15,782 bases of DNA. Source: JAOPZW01 sp034664395. Its GTDB lineage: Bacteria > Actinomycetota > Thermoleophilia > Solirubrobacterales > Solirubrobacteraceae. Within the stretch, counting starts at the first letter, position 1, and each line of letters opens with the position of its first letter. Made by a program: the position numbers and the translations under genes. Below the pieces are notes generated by a model that did not search any database, was not told where the DNA came from, and worked only from the letters and a program-made list of their open reading frames with translations. This document shows, one piece after another, positions 6,790 to 13,106 of the stretch. The stretch is taken from positions 1 to 15,782 of the forward strand of contig JAXDHQ010000260.1 in NCBI GenBank assembly GCA_034664395.1, read 5' to 3'.

Positions 6790-7165
6790 CCCCGAGGCCG
6801 TTGGCCCGGGGCACGAGCGGGCGCGCCTTCTCCCAGTCGGTGATCTCGCACCCGTTGCGCCGCGCGAAGGCGCGGTCGACGTGGCGGGCCCCGATGGCGC
6901 CGGTGATGCGCGCACGCTCCGGCCCGCCGTAGATCTGGGTGCACAGGCGGTGGGCGGGCGGCGGCGAGGAGAGGAAGCCGGCGATGGCGCGCGCCCGCGC
7001 GCAGGCGCGGGCAGCGCCGGTGCGCAGGAAGCCGTCGGCGTGGGCTCGAGCCCCGCGGCAGCGCAGGTGCGCCACGCGCTGGGTCGAGTGCCCGTCGGTG
7101 GTGTGGACCGTCAGGGTCACCGGCGTGAGCGCCAGGGCGGCGAGGACGGCGGCGATCGCGGTCAC
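6773..7165 (-). CDS. Secreted subtilisin-inhibitor-like (SSI family) protein
   Basis: A 130-aa protein resembling the Streptomyces subtilisin inhibitor family. After a hydrophobic N-terminus (about 1-15, with no basic n-region) comes the typical first strand LTVHTTDG. Four cysteines (36, 55, 75, 106) have spacing compatible with the two SSI disulfides. Around the third Cys, LCTQIYGGP matches the reactive-loop region, and RNGCEITDWEKARPL matches the family's closing segment. By analogy with SSI (P1 two residues after the Cys) P1 would be Gln77, an unusual choice. GTG 7165 overlaps the TGA of the upstream cupin gene as GTGA, which implies translational coupling and decides the start. SSI proteins block extracellular serine proteases; here that is inference from family features only. 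Confidence 0.7.
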   Translation of the reverse strand: MTAIAAVLAALALTPVTLTVHTTDGHSTQRVAHLRCRGARAHADGFLRTGAARACARARAIAGFLSSPPPAHRLCTQIYGGPERARITGAIGARHVDRAFARRNGCEITDWEKARPLVPRANGLGATTTP

Positions 7166-7566
7166 GTCGTCGCCCGGTCGCGCTCTGCGCCCTCGTCGGG
7201 CACCTGGCCGTCGCGGCCGACGTAGCCGTCCTTGCCGCCGACGACGACGTAGACCGCGTCGCCGTCGCCGACGTTGCGCAGTTGGCGCACGGTCGACGGG
7301 TCGACCCGCGCCACCCCGCCGGGCTCGAGCACCTGGACGGCGCCGTCGCCGAACTCCATCTCGATGCGCCCGGCGTGCAGGAAGTAGACCTCCTCCTGCT
7401 CGTCGTGATAGTGGCGCTTGGTCTCGATCCCGGGCGGCAGCACGACCGCGTTCATGCCGAACGCGGTGACGCCGAGCGCGGACCGGATCTTGCGGAAGCC
7501 CGGGCCGTCGCCGAGCGTGTCGAGGCTCGCGACGGCCCAGCCGTCGCCGGTGATGACGTCGCCCAT
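7162..7566 (-). CDS. Small single-domain cupin protein
   Basis: A 134-aa cupin_2-type beta-barrel. Motif 1 is clear: PPGIETKRHYHDEQEEVYFLHAG when read as separate blocks, with H52, H54 and E58 or E59 as metal ligands. In motif 2 the region DPSTVRQLRN aligns with the usual P-x-G-x-x-H-x-x-x-N, but the His is replaced by Arg94, so the fourth ligand is missing. It may bind metal with three ligands, or act as a ligand-binding protein and not as an enzyme. ATG 7566 lies 6 nt after TACAGT and has no SD, suggesting a leaderless message. The 3' end overlaps the SSI-like gene by four bases, so the two form a coupled pair. The tail after residue 115 is polar and probably disordered. Confidence 0.8.
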   Translation of the reverse strand: MGDVITGDGWAVASLDTLGDGPGFRKIRSALGVTAFGMNAVVLPPGIETKRHYHDEQEEVYFLHAGRIEMEFGDGAVQVLEPGGVARVDPSTVRQLRNVGDGDAVYVVVGGKDGYVGRDGQVPDEGAERDRATT

Positions 7567-7572
7567 GCACGA

Positions 7573-7578
7573 ACTGTA
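7573..7578 (-). promoter_or_regulatory. -10 element of the cupin gene, leaderless
   Basis: TACAGT on the minus strand, 6 nt before ATG 7566, no SD. The element abuts the GC hairpin at 7578-7611. Confidence 0.5.
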
Positions 7579-7611
7579 CGGGGGCCCGTGAGGTCCGCGT
7601 CGCGGGCCCGT
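7578..7611 (-). terminator. GC-rich hairpin after the rhodanese gene
   Basis: ACGGGGGCCC (7578-7587) pairs with GGGCCCGT (7604-7611), eight pairs with a two-base bulge and a 16-nt loop. It lies 10 bp beyond the rhodanese stop and directly upstream of the cupin -10. No T-tract follows, so termination is plausible but unproven. Confidence 0.4.
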
Positions 7612-7621
7612 CGTCGTCGTC

Positions 7622-7963
7622 TCAGTGGTCTGCGACGTGGCCGCCGTCGGGCTCCAGCGGGCGGCCCTCGCCGGCCCAGCGCTCGAGGCCGCCCTCCATG
7701 GAGCGGGCGTCGAAGCCGGCGCGCTGGAACGCCTGCGCCGCCATCAGCGAGCGCGAGCCCGCCCGGCAGTAGAAGATGACGGTGCGGTCGCGGTCGATCG
7801 TCTCGGCGCTCGCGGCGAGCTCGGTGAGCTCGATGTGGCGGGTGCCGGCGATGCGGCCCGCCTCGCGCTCGTAGGGCTCGCGCACGTCGACGACGAGCGC
7901 GCTGCCCTCGGCGAGGGCACCGGCGGTCTCCTCGGGCGTGACCTCGAGCTCGGCGTGGTCCAT
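7622..7963 (-). CDS. Single-domain rhodanese-like sulfurtransferase
   Basis: A 113-aa rhodanese domain, the size of stand-alone PspE/GlpE types. VVDVREPYE (24-32) is the family's substrate-side motif, and Cys66 in the six-residue active-site loop CRAGSR (66-71) would carry the persulfide. The closing strand reads MEGGLERWAGEGRPL, as in many rhodaneses. It would transfer sulfane sulfur to thiols or cyanide in the cytoplasm; the physiological acceptor is unknown. I chose ATG 7963 over an in-frame TTG at 7972: a TAGCGT hexamer (7977-7972) overlaps that TTG and stands 8 nt before the ATG. It starts 45 bp after the aminotransferase stop and appears to have its own promoter. Confidence 0.9.
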   Translation of the reverse strand: MDHAELEVTPEETAGALAEGSALVVDVREPYEREAGRIAGTRHIELTELAASAETIDRDRTVIFYCRAGSRSLMAAQAFQRAGFDARSMEGGLERWAGEGRPLEPDGGHVADH

Positions 7964-7971
7964 GCGTGGCA

Positions 7972-7977
7972 ACGCTA
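7972..7977 (-). promoter_or_regulatory. -10 element of the rhodanese gene
   Basis: TAGCGT on the minus strand, 8 nt before ATG 7963. The same hexamer serves the AOC-like gene (12103-12108) and precedes the DAHP synthase gene (15213-15218). No SD between it and the start. Confidence 0.45.
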
Positions 7978-8008
7978 CACGGCGCCGGGGCGCGGAGCGG
8001 CCCTGTGC

Positions 8009-9289
8009 CTAGCGCGCTCCGGCGGCGGCGGGGACGTCGCGCGCCACCGCCTGCAGCGCGTCGCCGATGACCTCGGCGGCGTGCTCGACCTGCTCGCGGG
8101 TGATGACGAGCGGCGGCGAGATGGCGACGGCGTCGCCCAGCGGGCGCACGAGCAGGCCGCGCTCGCGGGCGGCGGCGAGCGTGCGCTGCGGCAGGTCGGG
8201 GGCCTCGCTCAGGGCCTCGGGGGCGAAGGCGACCGCGCCCAGCGCGCCCATGCCGGCGCGGACGTCGCCGACCAGCGGAGCGTCCGCGAGGCCGCGCAGC
8301 GCGTCGGCGATCTCGTCCTCGAGCTCGCGGCCGCGCTCGAGCAGCCCCTCGCGCTCCATGATGTCGAGATTCGCCATCGCGGCCGCGCAGACCGTGGGGT
8401 GGCCGGCGTAGGTGGGGCCGTGGCGGAACCAGGCGCCGTCCTCCCAGAAGGGCGCCGCGACCTTGGCGCTCACGACGACGCCGCCCAGCGGCAGGTAGCC
8501 GCTGGTCACGCCCTTGGCGAAGCACAGCAGGTCGGGCCGGACGCCGAAGCGCTCGGCCGCGAACCACGTGCCCAGCCGCCCGAACGCGCCGATGACGGCG
8601 TCGCAGACGAACAGGACGCCGGTGCGCTGGCACAGCTCGGCGACGCCCTCCACGTAGCCGGGGGCCGGCTGGTGGACGCCGCCCGCGCCGATCACCGGCT
8701 CGACGAACACGGCCGCGACGCGGTCGGCGCCGATGCGGTCGATCTCGTCGCGCAGCGCGTCGAGCGAGTCGTGCGGGACCTGCGAGGCGTTGGGGTCCAG
8801 CGGTCCGACGTCCATGCGGTTGGCCGGGATACCCCCGATGGAGGTGCCGAGCCCATGCGTGCCGTGGTAGCCCTGCGTGCGCGAGATCAGGTGGACGCGG
8901 TCGGGCTCGCCGATGGCGGCGAAGTAGCGCCGCGCGAGCTTGGCCGCGGTATCGATAGCGTCGCCGCCGCCCGAGCCCAGGAAGATGCGCGGGTCGTCCA
9001 GCGGCGCCTGCGCGGCCAGGCGCTCGGTCAGGTCCAGCGCCGGGCGGTTGGCGAAGTTGCCGAACGTCGAGTAGGAGGCGAGCTCGCGCATCTGGGCGGC
9101 CGCGGCCTCGACGATCTCCTGGCGACCGTGCCCGACGTTGACGCACCACAGGCTCGCGGTGCCGTCGAGGTAGCGGTTTCCGTCCTCGTCCCACACGTGG
9201 ACGCCGTCGCCGCGGGCGATGACGAGCTCGTTGGAACGCACGGCGTGCATGTCGGCGAAGGGGTGCCAGAAGCGGGAGTCGGCAGGCAT
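8009..9289 (-). CDS. Class III PLP-dependent aminotransferase (omega-amino acid type)
   Basis: A 426-aa fold type I, class III aminotransferase. The N-terminal FWHPFADM block, the GVHVWDEDGNRYLDG strand and NVGHG are typical of the omega-amino acid:pyruvate group. The cofactor-phosphate loop is GSGGGDAIDTAAKLAR (105-120), Tyr141-His142-Gly143 stacks on PLP, Asp230 contacts the pyridine nitrogen, and Lys259 in CFAKGVTSGYLPLGG forms the aldimine. The usual D-E-V after the Asp strand reads D230-A-V, a departure. It moves an amino group from a substrate such as beta-alanine, GABA or a diamine to a 2-oxo acid; the donor is not predictable. ATG 9289 has a good promoter (TTGCTC, 17 bp, TACCGT) 7 nt upstream and no SD. 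It stands alone between rhodanese and rpiA. Confidence 0.88.
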   Translation of the reverse strand: MPADSRFWHPFADMHAVRSNELVIARGDGVHVWDEDGNRYLDGTASLWCVNVGHGRQEIVEAAAAQMRELASYSTFGNFANRPALDLTERLAAQAPLDDPRIFLGSGGGDAIDTAAKLARRYFAAIGEPDRVHLISRTQGYHGTHGLGTSIGGIPANRMDVGPLDPNASQVPHDSLDALRDEIDRIGADRVAAVFVEPVIGAGGVHQPAPGYVEGVAELCQRTGVLFVCDAVIGAFGRLGTWFAAERFGVRPDLLCFAKGVTSGYLPLGGVVVSAKVAAPFWEDGAWFRHGPTYAGHPTVCAAAMANLDIMEREGLLERGRELEDEIADALRGLADAPLVGDVRAGMGALGAVAFAPEALSEAPDLPQRTLAAARERGLLVRPLGDAVAISPPLVITREQVEHAAEVIGDALQAVARDVPAAAGAR

Positions 9290-9296
9290 GGCCCGC

Positions 9297-9325
9297 ACGG
9301 TACGCGAGGAGCGGGGGAGGAGCAA
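9297..9325 (-). promoter_or_regulatory. Promoter of the aminotransferase gene, leaderless
   Basis: On the minus strand the -35 TTGCTC (9325-9320), a 17-bp spacer, the -10 TACCGT (9302-9297), 7 nt, then ATG 9289. One of the two clearest sigma70-like promoters in the window. Confidence 0.6.
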
Positions 9326-9368
9326 TCGCCGGGGCGGCGCGTCTGACGGCACGGGGTGCGCCGTATGG

Positions 9369-10031
9369 TCACGCGCCGGGGCGCGCGACGCGGCGATGCT
9401 CGACCTCGGCGCCGCGAGCGACGAGCACGTCGCTGACGAGCGCGGGACCGAACAGGCCGTGCTCGACCACACCGGGCGTCGCGCCCAGCCGGGCGGCGTG
9501 CGCGGCTGGGTCGTCGAAGGCGTCGTGCAGGTCGGCGATGACCCCGCCGTCGGGGGACGGCGGGGCGTCGCGCACGCGGGCATCGCCGAGCGCGCGGAGG
9601 GTCGCGGCGAGGCCGAACGCCAGCAGCTCGAGCGGCACCGGCGGGCGCAGCGCGGGGACGTCCTTGTCCGAGGAGACGATGACCACGAAGCGGTCGGCGG
9701 CGGCCGCGACCACCTTCTCGCGCGTGTGGGCGCCGCCGCCGCCCTTGATCAGCCAGCCGTCGGGCGCCACCTGGTCGGCGCCGTCGACGGCGATGTCGAG
9801 CCGATCGACCGTGTCGAAGGGCTCGACGACGAGGCCGAGCTCGACCGCGAGCGCCTCGGTGGCGGGCGAGGTGGCCACGCAGCGCACGTCGCGCAACCGG
9901 CGCTCGGCCAGCGCAAGGAGGAGGTGTGCCACGGTCGAGCCCGTGCCCAGCCCGACGCGCATCCCGGCGCGCACGAGCTGCGCGGCGGCGCGGGCGGCGG
10001 CGCGCTTCTCGGCCTCGATCCGCTCGCTCAT
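9369..10031 (-). CDS. rpiA: Ribose-5-phosphate isomerase A
   Basis: A 220-aa enzyme interconverting ribose 5-phosphate and ribulose 5-phosphate in the non-oxidative pentose phosphate pathway. The phosphate-binding GLGTGST is at residues 27-33. The DGAD motif is at 83-86, and KGGGGAHTREK at 96-106 includes Lys96 and the likely catalytic Glu105; these correspond to the D81, D84, K94 and E103 of the E. coli enzyme. Length matches the family (about 220). The C-terminal VEHGLF segment is also standard. ATG 10031 is the natural start; there is no SD, but a CAAACT hexamer lies 7 nt before it. Divergent from the NTF2-like lipoprotein gene with only 44 bp between start codons, so the promoters overlap. 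Confidence 0.94.
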   Translation of the reverse strand: MSERIEAEKRAAARAAAQLVRAGMRVGLGTGSTVAHLLLALAERRLRDVRCVATSPATEALAVELGLVVEPFDTVDRLDIAVDGADQVAPDGWLIKGGGGAHTREKVVAAAADRFVVIVSSDKDVPALRPPVPLELLAFGLAATLRALGDARVRDAPPSPDGGVIADLHDAFDDPAAHAARLGATPGVVEHGLFGPALVSDVLVARGAEVEHRRVARPGA

Positions 10032-10038
10032 CGCAGGC

Positions 10039-10069
10039 AGTTTGCCCGACCCCGTCGCGGTGGGATCAT
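10039..10069. promoter_or_regulatory. Overlapping divergent promoter region, rpiA and NTF2-like gene
   Basis: Minus strand: CAAACT (10044-10039), 7 nt before ATG 10031. Plus strand: TTTGCC (10041-10046), 17 bp, GATCAT (10064-10069), 6 nt before ATG 10076. Both hexamers keep only the A and final T of TAnnnT. The two elements share bases, so expression may be mutually exclusive or coordinated. Confidence 0.35.
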
Positions 10070-10075
10070 CTGCCC

Positions 10076-10657
10076 ATGGCCGCCGGGCGTCGTCCTGCCG
10101 CTGCGCTCGCCGTCGCGCTCGCCGTGCTGGCCGGCGTGGGCTGCGGCGGCGGCTCGTCCAACACGACGAGCTCGACCGCGGCGTCGTCGACCCAGGCGCA
10201 GCCGGCGCCGACCCCGCCGCCCGACCCGCTCGCGTTGCCGCGCGGGGTTCCCGACCACGCCACGGGACCCGCGCAGGCCTCCTCGCGGCGGGTCATCGAC
10301 GGCTGGCTGCGGGCGCTGCGCCACGGCGAGGTCAAGCGCGCCGCGCACTACTTCGCCCTGCCGAGCAAGTTCCAGAACGGCACGCCCGTGCTCACCGTCG
10401 ACAGCGAGATCGAGCGCGAGGCGATCAACGTGGCGCTGCCGTGCGGCGCGGTCGCGACGTCGATGGGCGGTGCGGGTGCGTTCACGATCGTCGGGTTCCG
10501 GCTGGTCGAGCGGGCCGGGGGCAACTGCGGCTCGGGCGTCGGCGGCCGCGCCCGCGGGGCTATCCGCGTCGAGCACGGCAAGATCAAGGAGTGGTACCGG
10601 CTGCCCGACCGGCAGGCCCCGCAGGCGGCGCCGGCCCCCACCGGGCCGGCGGTGTGA
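10076..10657 (+). CDS. Putative NTF2-like exported lipoprotein
   Basis: A 193-aa exported protein of unknown function. The N-terminus is basic then hydrophobic and ends at Cys23 (LAGVGC), followed by a Gly/Ser/Thr/Gln/Pro linker to about residue 60. The lipobox is imperfect because -3 is Gly, so lipidation is likely but not certain. The folded part (about 65-185) resembles the NTF2/SnoaL cone fold: an opening helix IDGWLRALRHGEVKRAAHYF, a mid-domain LPCG, and closing strands ending IKEWYRLPD. Two cysteines (in LPCG and GNCGSG) may form a disulfide outside the cell. No catalytic residues are recognised. Its TGA overlaps the GTG of the metallophosphoesterase by four bases, so translation of the two is coupled. 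Confidence 0.7.
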   Translation: MAAGRRPAAALAVALAVLAGVGCGGGSSNTTSSTAASSTQAQPAPTPPPDPLALPRGVPDHATGPAQASSRRVIDGWLRALRHGEVKRAAHYFALPSKFQNGTPVLTVDSEIEREAINVALPCGAVATSMGGAGAFTIVGFRLVERAGGNCGSGVGGRARGAIRVEHGKIKEWYRLPDRQAPQAAPAPTGPAV

Positions 10658-11391
10658 TCGTCGCCGCGCTGTACGACGTCCACGGCAACCTCCCCGCGCT
10701 GGAGGCCGTGCTGGCCGATCCGGCGTTCGCCGCGGCCGACGCGGTGGTGGTGGGCGGCGACGTCGCGACCGGCCCGATGCCGGGGCCCGTGCTCGATCGC
10801 CTGGCCGGGCTGGCCGTGCCGGTGCGCTGGGTGCGCGGCAACGCCGACCGCGAGGCGGTCGACGCCTTCGACCGCGCCGACATCGACGCGGACCGCCACG
10901 CCGGCGACCCGGCGGCGCGCGCGGCGGCGTTGACGGCGGCGCGCATCACGCCCGCTCAGCGCGATCTCATGGCCGGCTTCGAACCGGTCGTGCGCATCGA
11001 CGGCGCGCTGTTCTGCCACGGCTCGCCGCGCGCGGACGACGAGATCATCACCGCGCTCACGCCGCCCGAGCGCCTCGCGCCCATGCTCGAGGGCGTCGCA
11101 GAGGCGCTCGTCGTCTGCGGCCACACCCATCACCAGTTCGACCTGCGCGCGGCCGGGCGGCGCGTGGTGAACGCGGGCAGCGTCGGCATGCCCTACGAGG
11201 GCGACGCGGGCGCCTACTGGCTGCTCGTGCGCGCCGGCATGCCCGAGCACCGCCGCACCGCCTACGACGTCGACGCCGCAGCGGCGGCCATCCGCGCCAG
11301 CGGCTATCCGGACGCCGAGGACCTCATCCGCGACAGCCTGCTCGAGCCCGTGTCCGCCGCCGAGGCCGCGCGCATCTTCGAGGGCGGCTAG
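10654..11391 (+). CDS. Metallophosphoesterase (YfcE/calcineurin-like)
   Basis: A 245-aa calcineurin-fold phosphoesterase with all five metal-binding blocks: YDVHGN (D8, H10), GGDVATG (D36), RGNADRE (N63), CHGSPR (H122) and GHTHHQ (H157, H159). The compact length and early DxHGN resemble the YfcE/MJ0936 group of two-metal phosphodiesterases; substrate unknown. It is cytoplasmic with no signal peptide. GTG 10654 lies within the preceding gene's stop (GTGA), which leaves little doubt about the start and shows translational coupling to the putative lipoprotein. The C-terminal part (205-245) is helical and ends SAAEAARIFEGG, a common tail in actinobacterial members. Confidence 0.9.
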   Translation: MIVAALYDVHGNLPALEAVLADPAFAAADAVVVGGDVATGPMPGPVLDRLAGLAVPVRWVRGNADREAVDAFDRADIDADRHAGDPAARAAALTAARITPAQRDLMAGFEPVVRIDGALFCHGSPRADDEIITALTPPERLAPMLEGVAEALVVCGHTHHQFDLRAAGRRVVNAGSVGMPYEGDAGAYWLLVRAGMPEHRRTAYDVDAAAAAIRASGYPDAEDLIRDSLLEPVSAAEAARIFEGG

Positions 11392-11449
11392 CCGGCTCCA
11401 GGGCGGCGCGGCCCCTTCCCCGTATGACGCACGAAGACAACTTGTGGCT

Positions 11450-11482
11450 GTGGTCCCCGTGCGTTCCCACAAGCGGGGCCAC
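11450..11482. terminator. Hairpin in convergent intergenic region
   Basis: GTGGTCCCCG (11450-11459) pairs with CGGGGCCAC (11474-11482), nine pairs with one bulged T and a 14-nt loop. It lies 59 bp past the phosphoesterase stop and 91 bp past the AOC-like stop, so it could terminate either or both. No T-tract. The rest of 11392-11572 shows no gene I can support. Confidence 0.4.
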
Positions 11483-11572
11483 CGTCTCTCGTTGCGGTCG
11501 TGCGGGCCCGGGTGGAGCCGCGCCGCCTCAGGGCTCCCTATAGGCCGGCCTGGGCGACCGGGCAAGTGCTGG

Positions 11573-12061
11573 TCATGGGGTCAGCGTGAGGGTGTCGTCG
11601 GACCCGGTCTTCGTGTGCGTGGACACGAACGTCCCGCGCATGTTGGCGTAGGCGCCCGTGCCGCCGATGATCACCCCGGTGTCGACGGTCGACAGCGGCG
11701 AGGTGGTGGCCGTGGCCCAGACCTGCCCATTGGGGAAGCCGTACACGCCGAGGCACGAGAAGCGCGCCCCCTTCAGGCCGCCGACCGTGGTGAAGCACGT
11801 GACGCGCAGATGGCCGAAGGGCTGGTTCGCGCTGTCGCGCAGCGGGTTGCTGAAGACGAGCATGTCGCCCGGCGAGAAGCGGGTTGGGAACCCGTGGCTC
11901 CGCGGGGCGCGCGGCGGGAGGTCGACGGCCGCGAACGTCGAGCCCTTGTCGAGCGCCTTGAGCGTCAGCGTGATCGGGGCGGGAGCCTGCGCCGAGGCCC
12001 CGGGTGCCAGCACGGCACTGGCCGCGAGCACGGCCGAGAGCGCGAGAAGGGCGCGATGCAT
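11573..12061 (-). CDS. Secreted allene oxide cyclase barrel-like (AOC/dirigent-like) protein
   Basis: A 162-aa exported beta-rich protein. The signal peptide is about 1-24, ending GASA before QAPAP. The mature part has a GDMLVFSNPL strand, two Cys (89 and 103) likely disulfide-bonded, CLGVYGFPNGQV, and IIGGTGAYANMRG followed by TLTLTP. That last pattern (GGTG-Y-x-x-x-x-G) is typical of the allene oxide cyclase/dirigent-type beta-barrel, which also occurs in secreted actinobacterial proteins of unknown role. I do not claim cyclase activity. The ATG 12061 has an excellent SD (AGGAGG, 5-nt spacing) and a TTGGAC-17-TAGCGT promoter, unlike the leaderless neighbours, suggesting strong or regulated expression. 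Codon use is somewhat more relaxed than in the flanking metabolic genes. Confidence 0.65.
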   Translation of the reverse strand: MHRALLALSAVLAASAVLAPGASAQAPAPITLTLKALDKGSTFAAVDLPPRAPRSHGFPTRFSPGDMLVFSNPLRDSANQPFGHLRVTCFTTVGGLKGARFSCLGVYGFPNGQVWATATTSPLSTVDTGVIIGGTGAYANMRGTFVSTHTKTGSDDTLTLTP

Positions 12062-12102
12062 GAATGCCTCCTGTTGGAGATGGAACGGTGGGGAGCGCGC
12101 CG

Positions 12103-12131
12103 ACGCTAGTCGCGGCGAACACCCAGTCCAA
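12103..12131 (-). promoter_or_regulatory. Sigma70-like promoter and SD of the AOC-like gene
   Basis: On the minus strand TTGGAC (12131-12126), 17 bp, TAGCGT (12108-12103). Transcription would start near 12096, giving a leader of about 34 nt that carries AGGAGG (12072-12067) before ATG 12061. Confidence 0.65.
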
Positions 12132-12215
12132 GCCGTCGCCGCCGCGGGTGTCAGACGTCGTGCGCTGACGGCGCGTAGGCGCTACCGCGCACCCACGCCG
12201 AGCGCGCCACGGCGG

Positions 12216-13037
12216 TCACCCCCAGAACAGGTTGAACAGCCCGAACTGGCGCTCGGGGCGCCAGGCCACGGCCGGGCCCAGGCGCATGCGCTCGCCCGCG
12301 CTGGCGGCGCGGAAGCCCCAGCGGCGCAGGGCGGCGGCGGCCGCGACGTTGGCGTCGGGGACGACGATCGTCGCCGGCTCCGGGCCGCCGGCGGCCGCCG
12401 CCATCAGGGCGATGCCGGCCTCGTCGTCGCCGCCGCAGATGGCGATGCCGGCGCCGTAGGGAGCGCGCGCCGCCCAGCCGGCCAGCTCGCCGCCGCGCTC
12501 GGCGGCCAGCCCGGTCAGCGGCCGCAGGGCGCACAGGAGGTTGGCGCGGTCCTCGCCCGTGGCGGCGCGATCGAGCGCCTTCAGCGCGTCGCGGTCCTCC
12601 TCGCGCAGGCGGCGCACCTGCACCGTCGCCGGCGTCGTCCCCGCCGTCCCGCGCCACGCGGTCGCCCCGCCCTCGATCGCGAATCCCAGGCGCTCGTACA
12701 CCGGCCGCCCCATGTCGGTGGCGAAGAGCAGGACGGTCTTGGCGCCGCGCTCGTGCAGGCGGGCGATCGCGGCCTCGGTCAGCGCCCGTCCCAGGCCGCG
12801 GCGGCGCACCTCGGGCGCCACGCCGAGCGCGCCGATCCAGCCGGTGCGCCCGAAGGAGACGCAGCAGACCGCGCCCAGCGGCTCGCCGGCGCCGTCGGCG
12901 ACGAGCACGTCGCCGTGCGGGCTCGTGCGCGGAAACGCCACCAGGCGCGAGACCGTCGGCCCGAACGCGGCGCGGGAGAGCAGGTCGGCGACGGCGCCGG
13001 CCTCCTCGTCGCGTGCGTCCCGGATCGCGGTCTCCAC
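12216..13037 (-). CDS. Two-domain GNAT family N-acetyltransferase
   Basis: A 273-aa acetyltransferase. The N-terminal GNAT domain (about 1-135) has the acetyl-CoA pyrophosphate loop GVAPEVRRRGLGRAL and a closing GRPVYERLGF. The second half (about 140-273) resembles the degenerate GNAT-like C-terminal domain often paired with it (Acetyltransf_18 type), ending in the distinctive FGLFNLFWG. The acceptor amine is unknown. I place the start at GTG 13037 (VETAIRDARDEE) and not at the in-frame GTG 13055, because TACCTT at 13049-13044 stands 6 nt before it and falls inside the longer version. The promoter is pressed against the long hairpin at 13053-13103. Separated from the AOC-like gene by 154 bp of apparently featureless sequence apart from that gene's promoter. 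Confidence 0.85.
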   Translation of the reverse strand: METAIRDARDEEAGAVADLLSRAAFGPTVSRLVAFPRTSPHGDVLVADGAGEPLGAVCCVSFGRTGWIGALGVAPEVRRRGLGRALTEAAIARLHERGAKTVLLFATDMGRPVYERLGFAIEGGATAWRGTAGTTPATVQVRRLREEDRDALKALDRAATGEDRANLLCALRPLTGLAAERGGELAGWAARAPYGAGIAICGGDDEAGIALMAAAAGGPEPATIVVPDANVAAAAALRRWGFRAASAGERMRLGPAVAWRPERQFGLFNLFWG

Positions 13038-13043
13038 GGGCGC

Positions 13044-13049
13044 AAGGTA
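13044..13049 (-). promoter_or_regulatory. -10 element of the GNAT gene, leaderless, decides start
   Basis: TACCTT on the minus strand, 6 nt before GTG 13037, no SD. Its -35 position would fall inside the adjacent hairpin. Confidence 0.5.
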
Positions 13050-13052
13050 GAG

Positions 13053-13103
13053 CACCGGCCGGAGCCGGTGGCGGCCCTCACGGGCCGCCGGCTCCGGCCG
13101 GTG
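13053..13103 (-). terminator. Long GC hairpin between DUF6458-like and GNAT genes
   Basis: A near-perfect inverted repeat. The 16-base arm 13053-13068 pairs with 13088-13103, and CGGCCC (13072-13077) pairs with GGGCCG (13082-13087), around a TCAC tetraloop with a three-base bulge (13069-13071): 22 pairs in all. It begins 3 bp after the DUF6458-like stop on the transcribed strand, so it is a likely terminator or 3'-end stabiliser, though no T-tract follows. It also occupies the -35 zone of the GNAT promoter. Confidence 0.65.
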
Positions 13104-13106
13104 CGG

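Noticed and set aside
3401..7165. Protease and SSI-like protein as a dedicated protease-inhibitor pair
   Set aside because: They lie on opposite strands about 1.8 kb apart with two unrelated genes between, and the presumed P1 Gln does not suit a trypsin-type pocket.
7164..7570. Reading the SSI-like frame as a longer protein from 7570
   Set aside because: The extra N-terminal part is a shifted-frame translation of the cupin gene; the GTGA overlap gives a clean start at 7165.
9219..11543. 774-aa plus-strand open frame
   Set aside because: Covers rpiA antisense and other frames of the NTF2-like and phosphoesterase genes; composition is that of high-GC shadow frames with no domain.
11424..11543. 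39-codon ATG frame in the convergent intergenic region
   Set aside because: No SD, no TAnnnT at the leaderless distance, overlaps the hairpin 11450-11482, and no recognisable protein features.
11392..11572. Possible tRNA because of GC stems near 11450-11540
   Set aside because: No T-loop GTTCRA consensus with a matching acceptor stem could be found.
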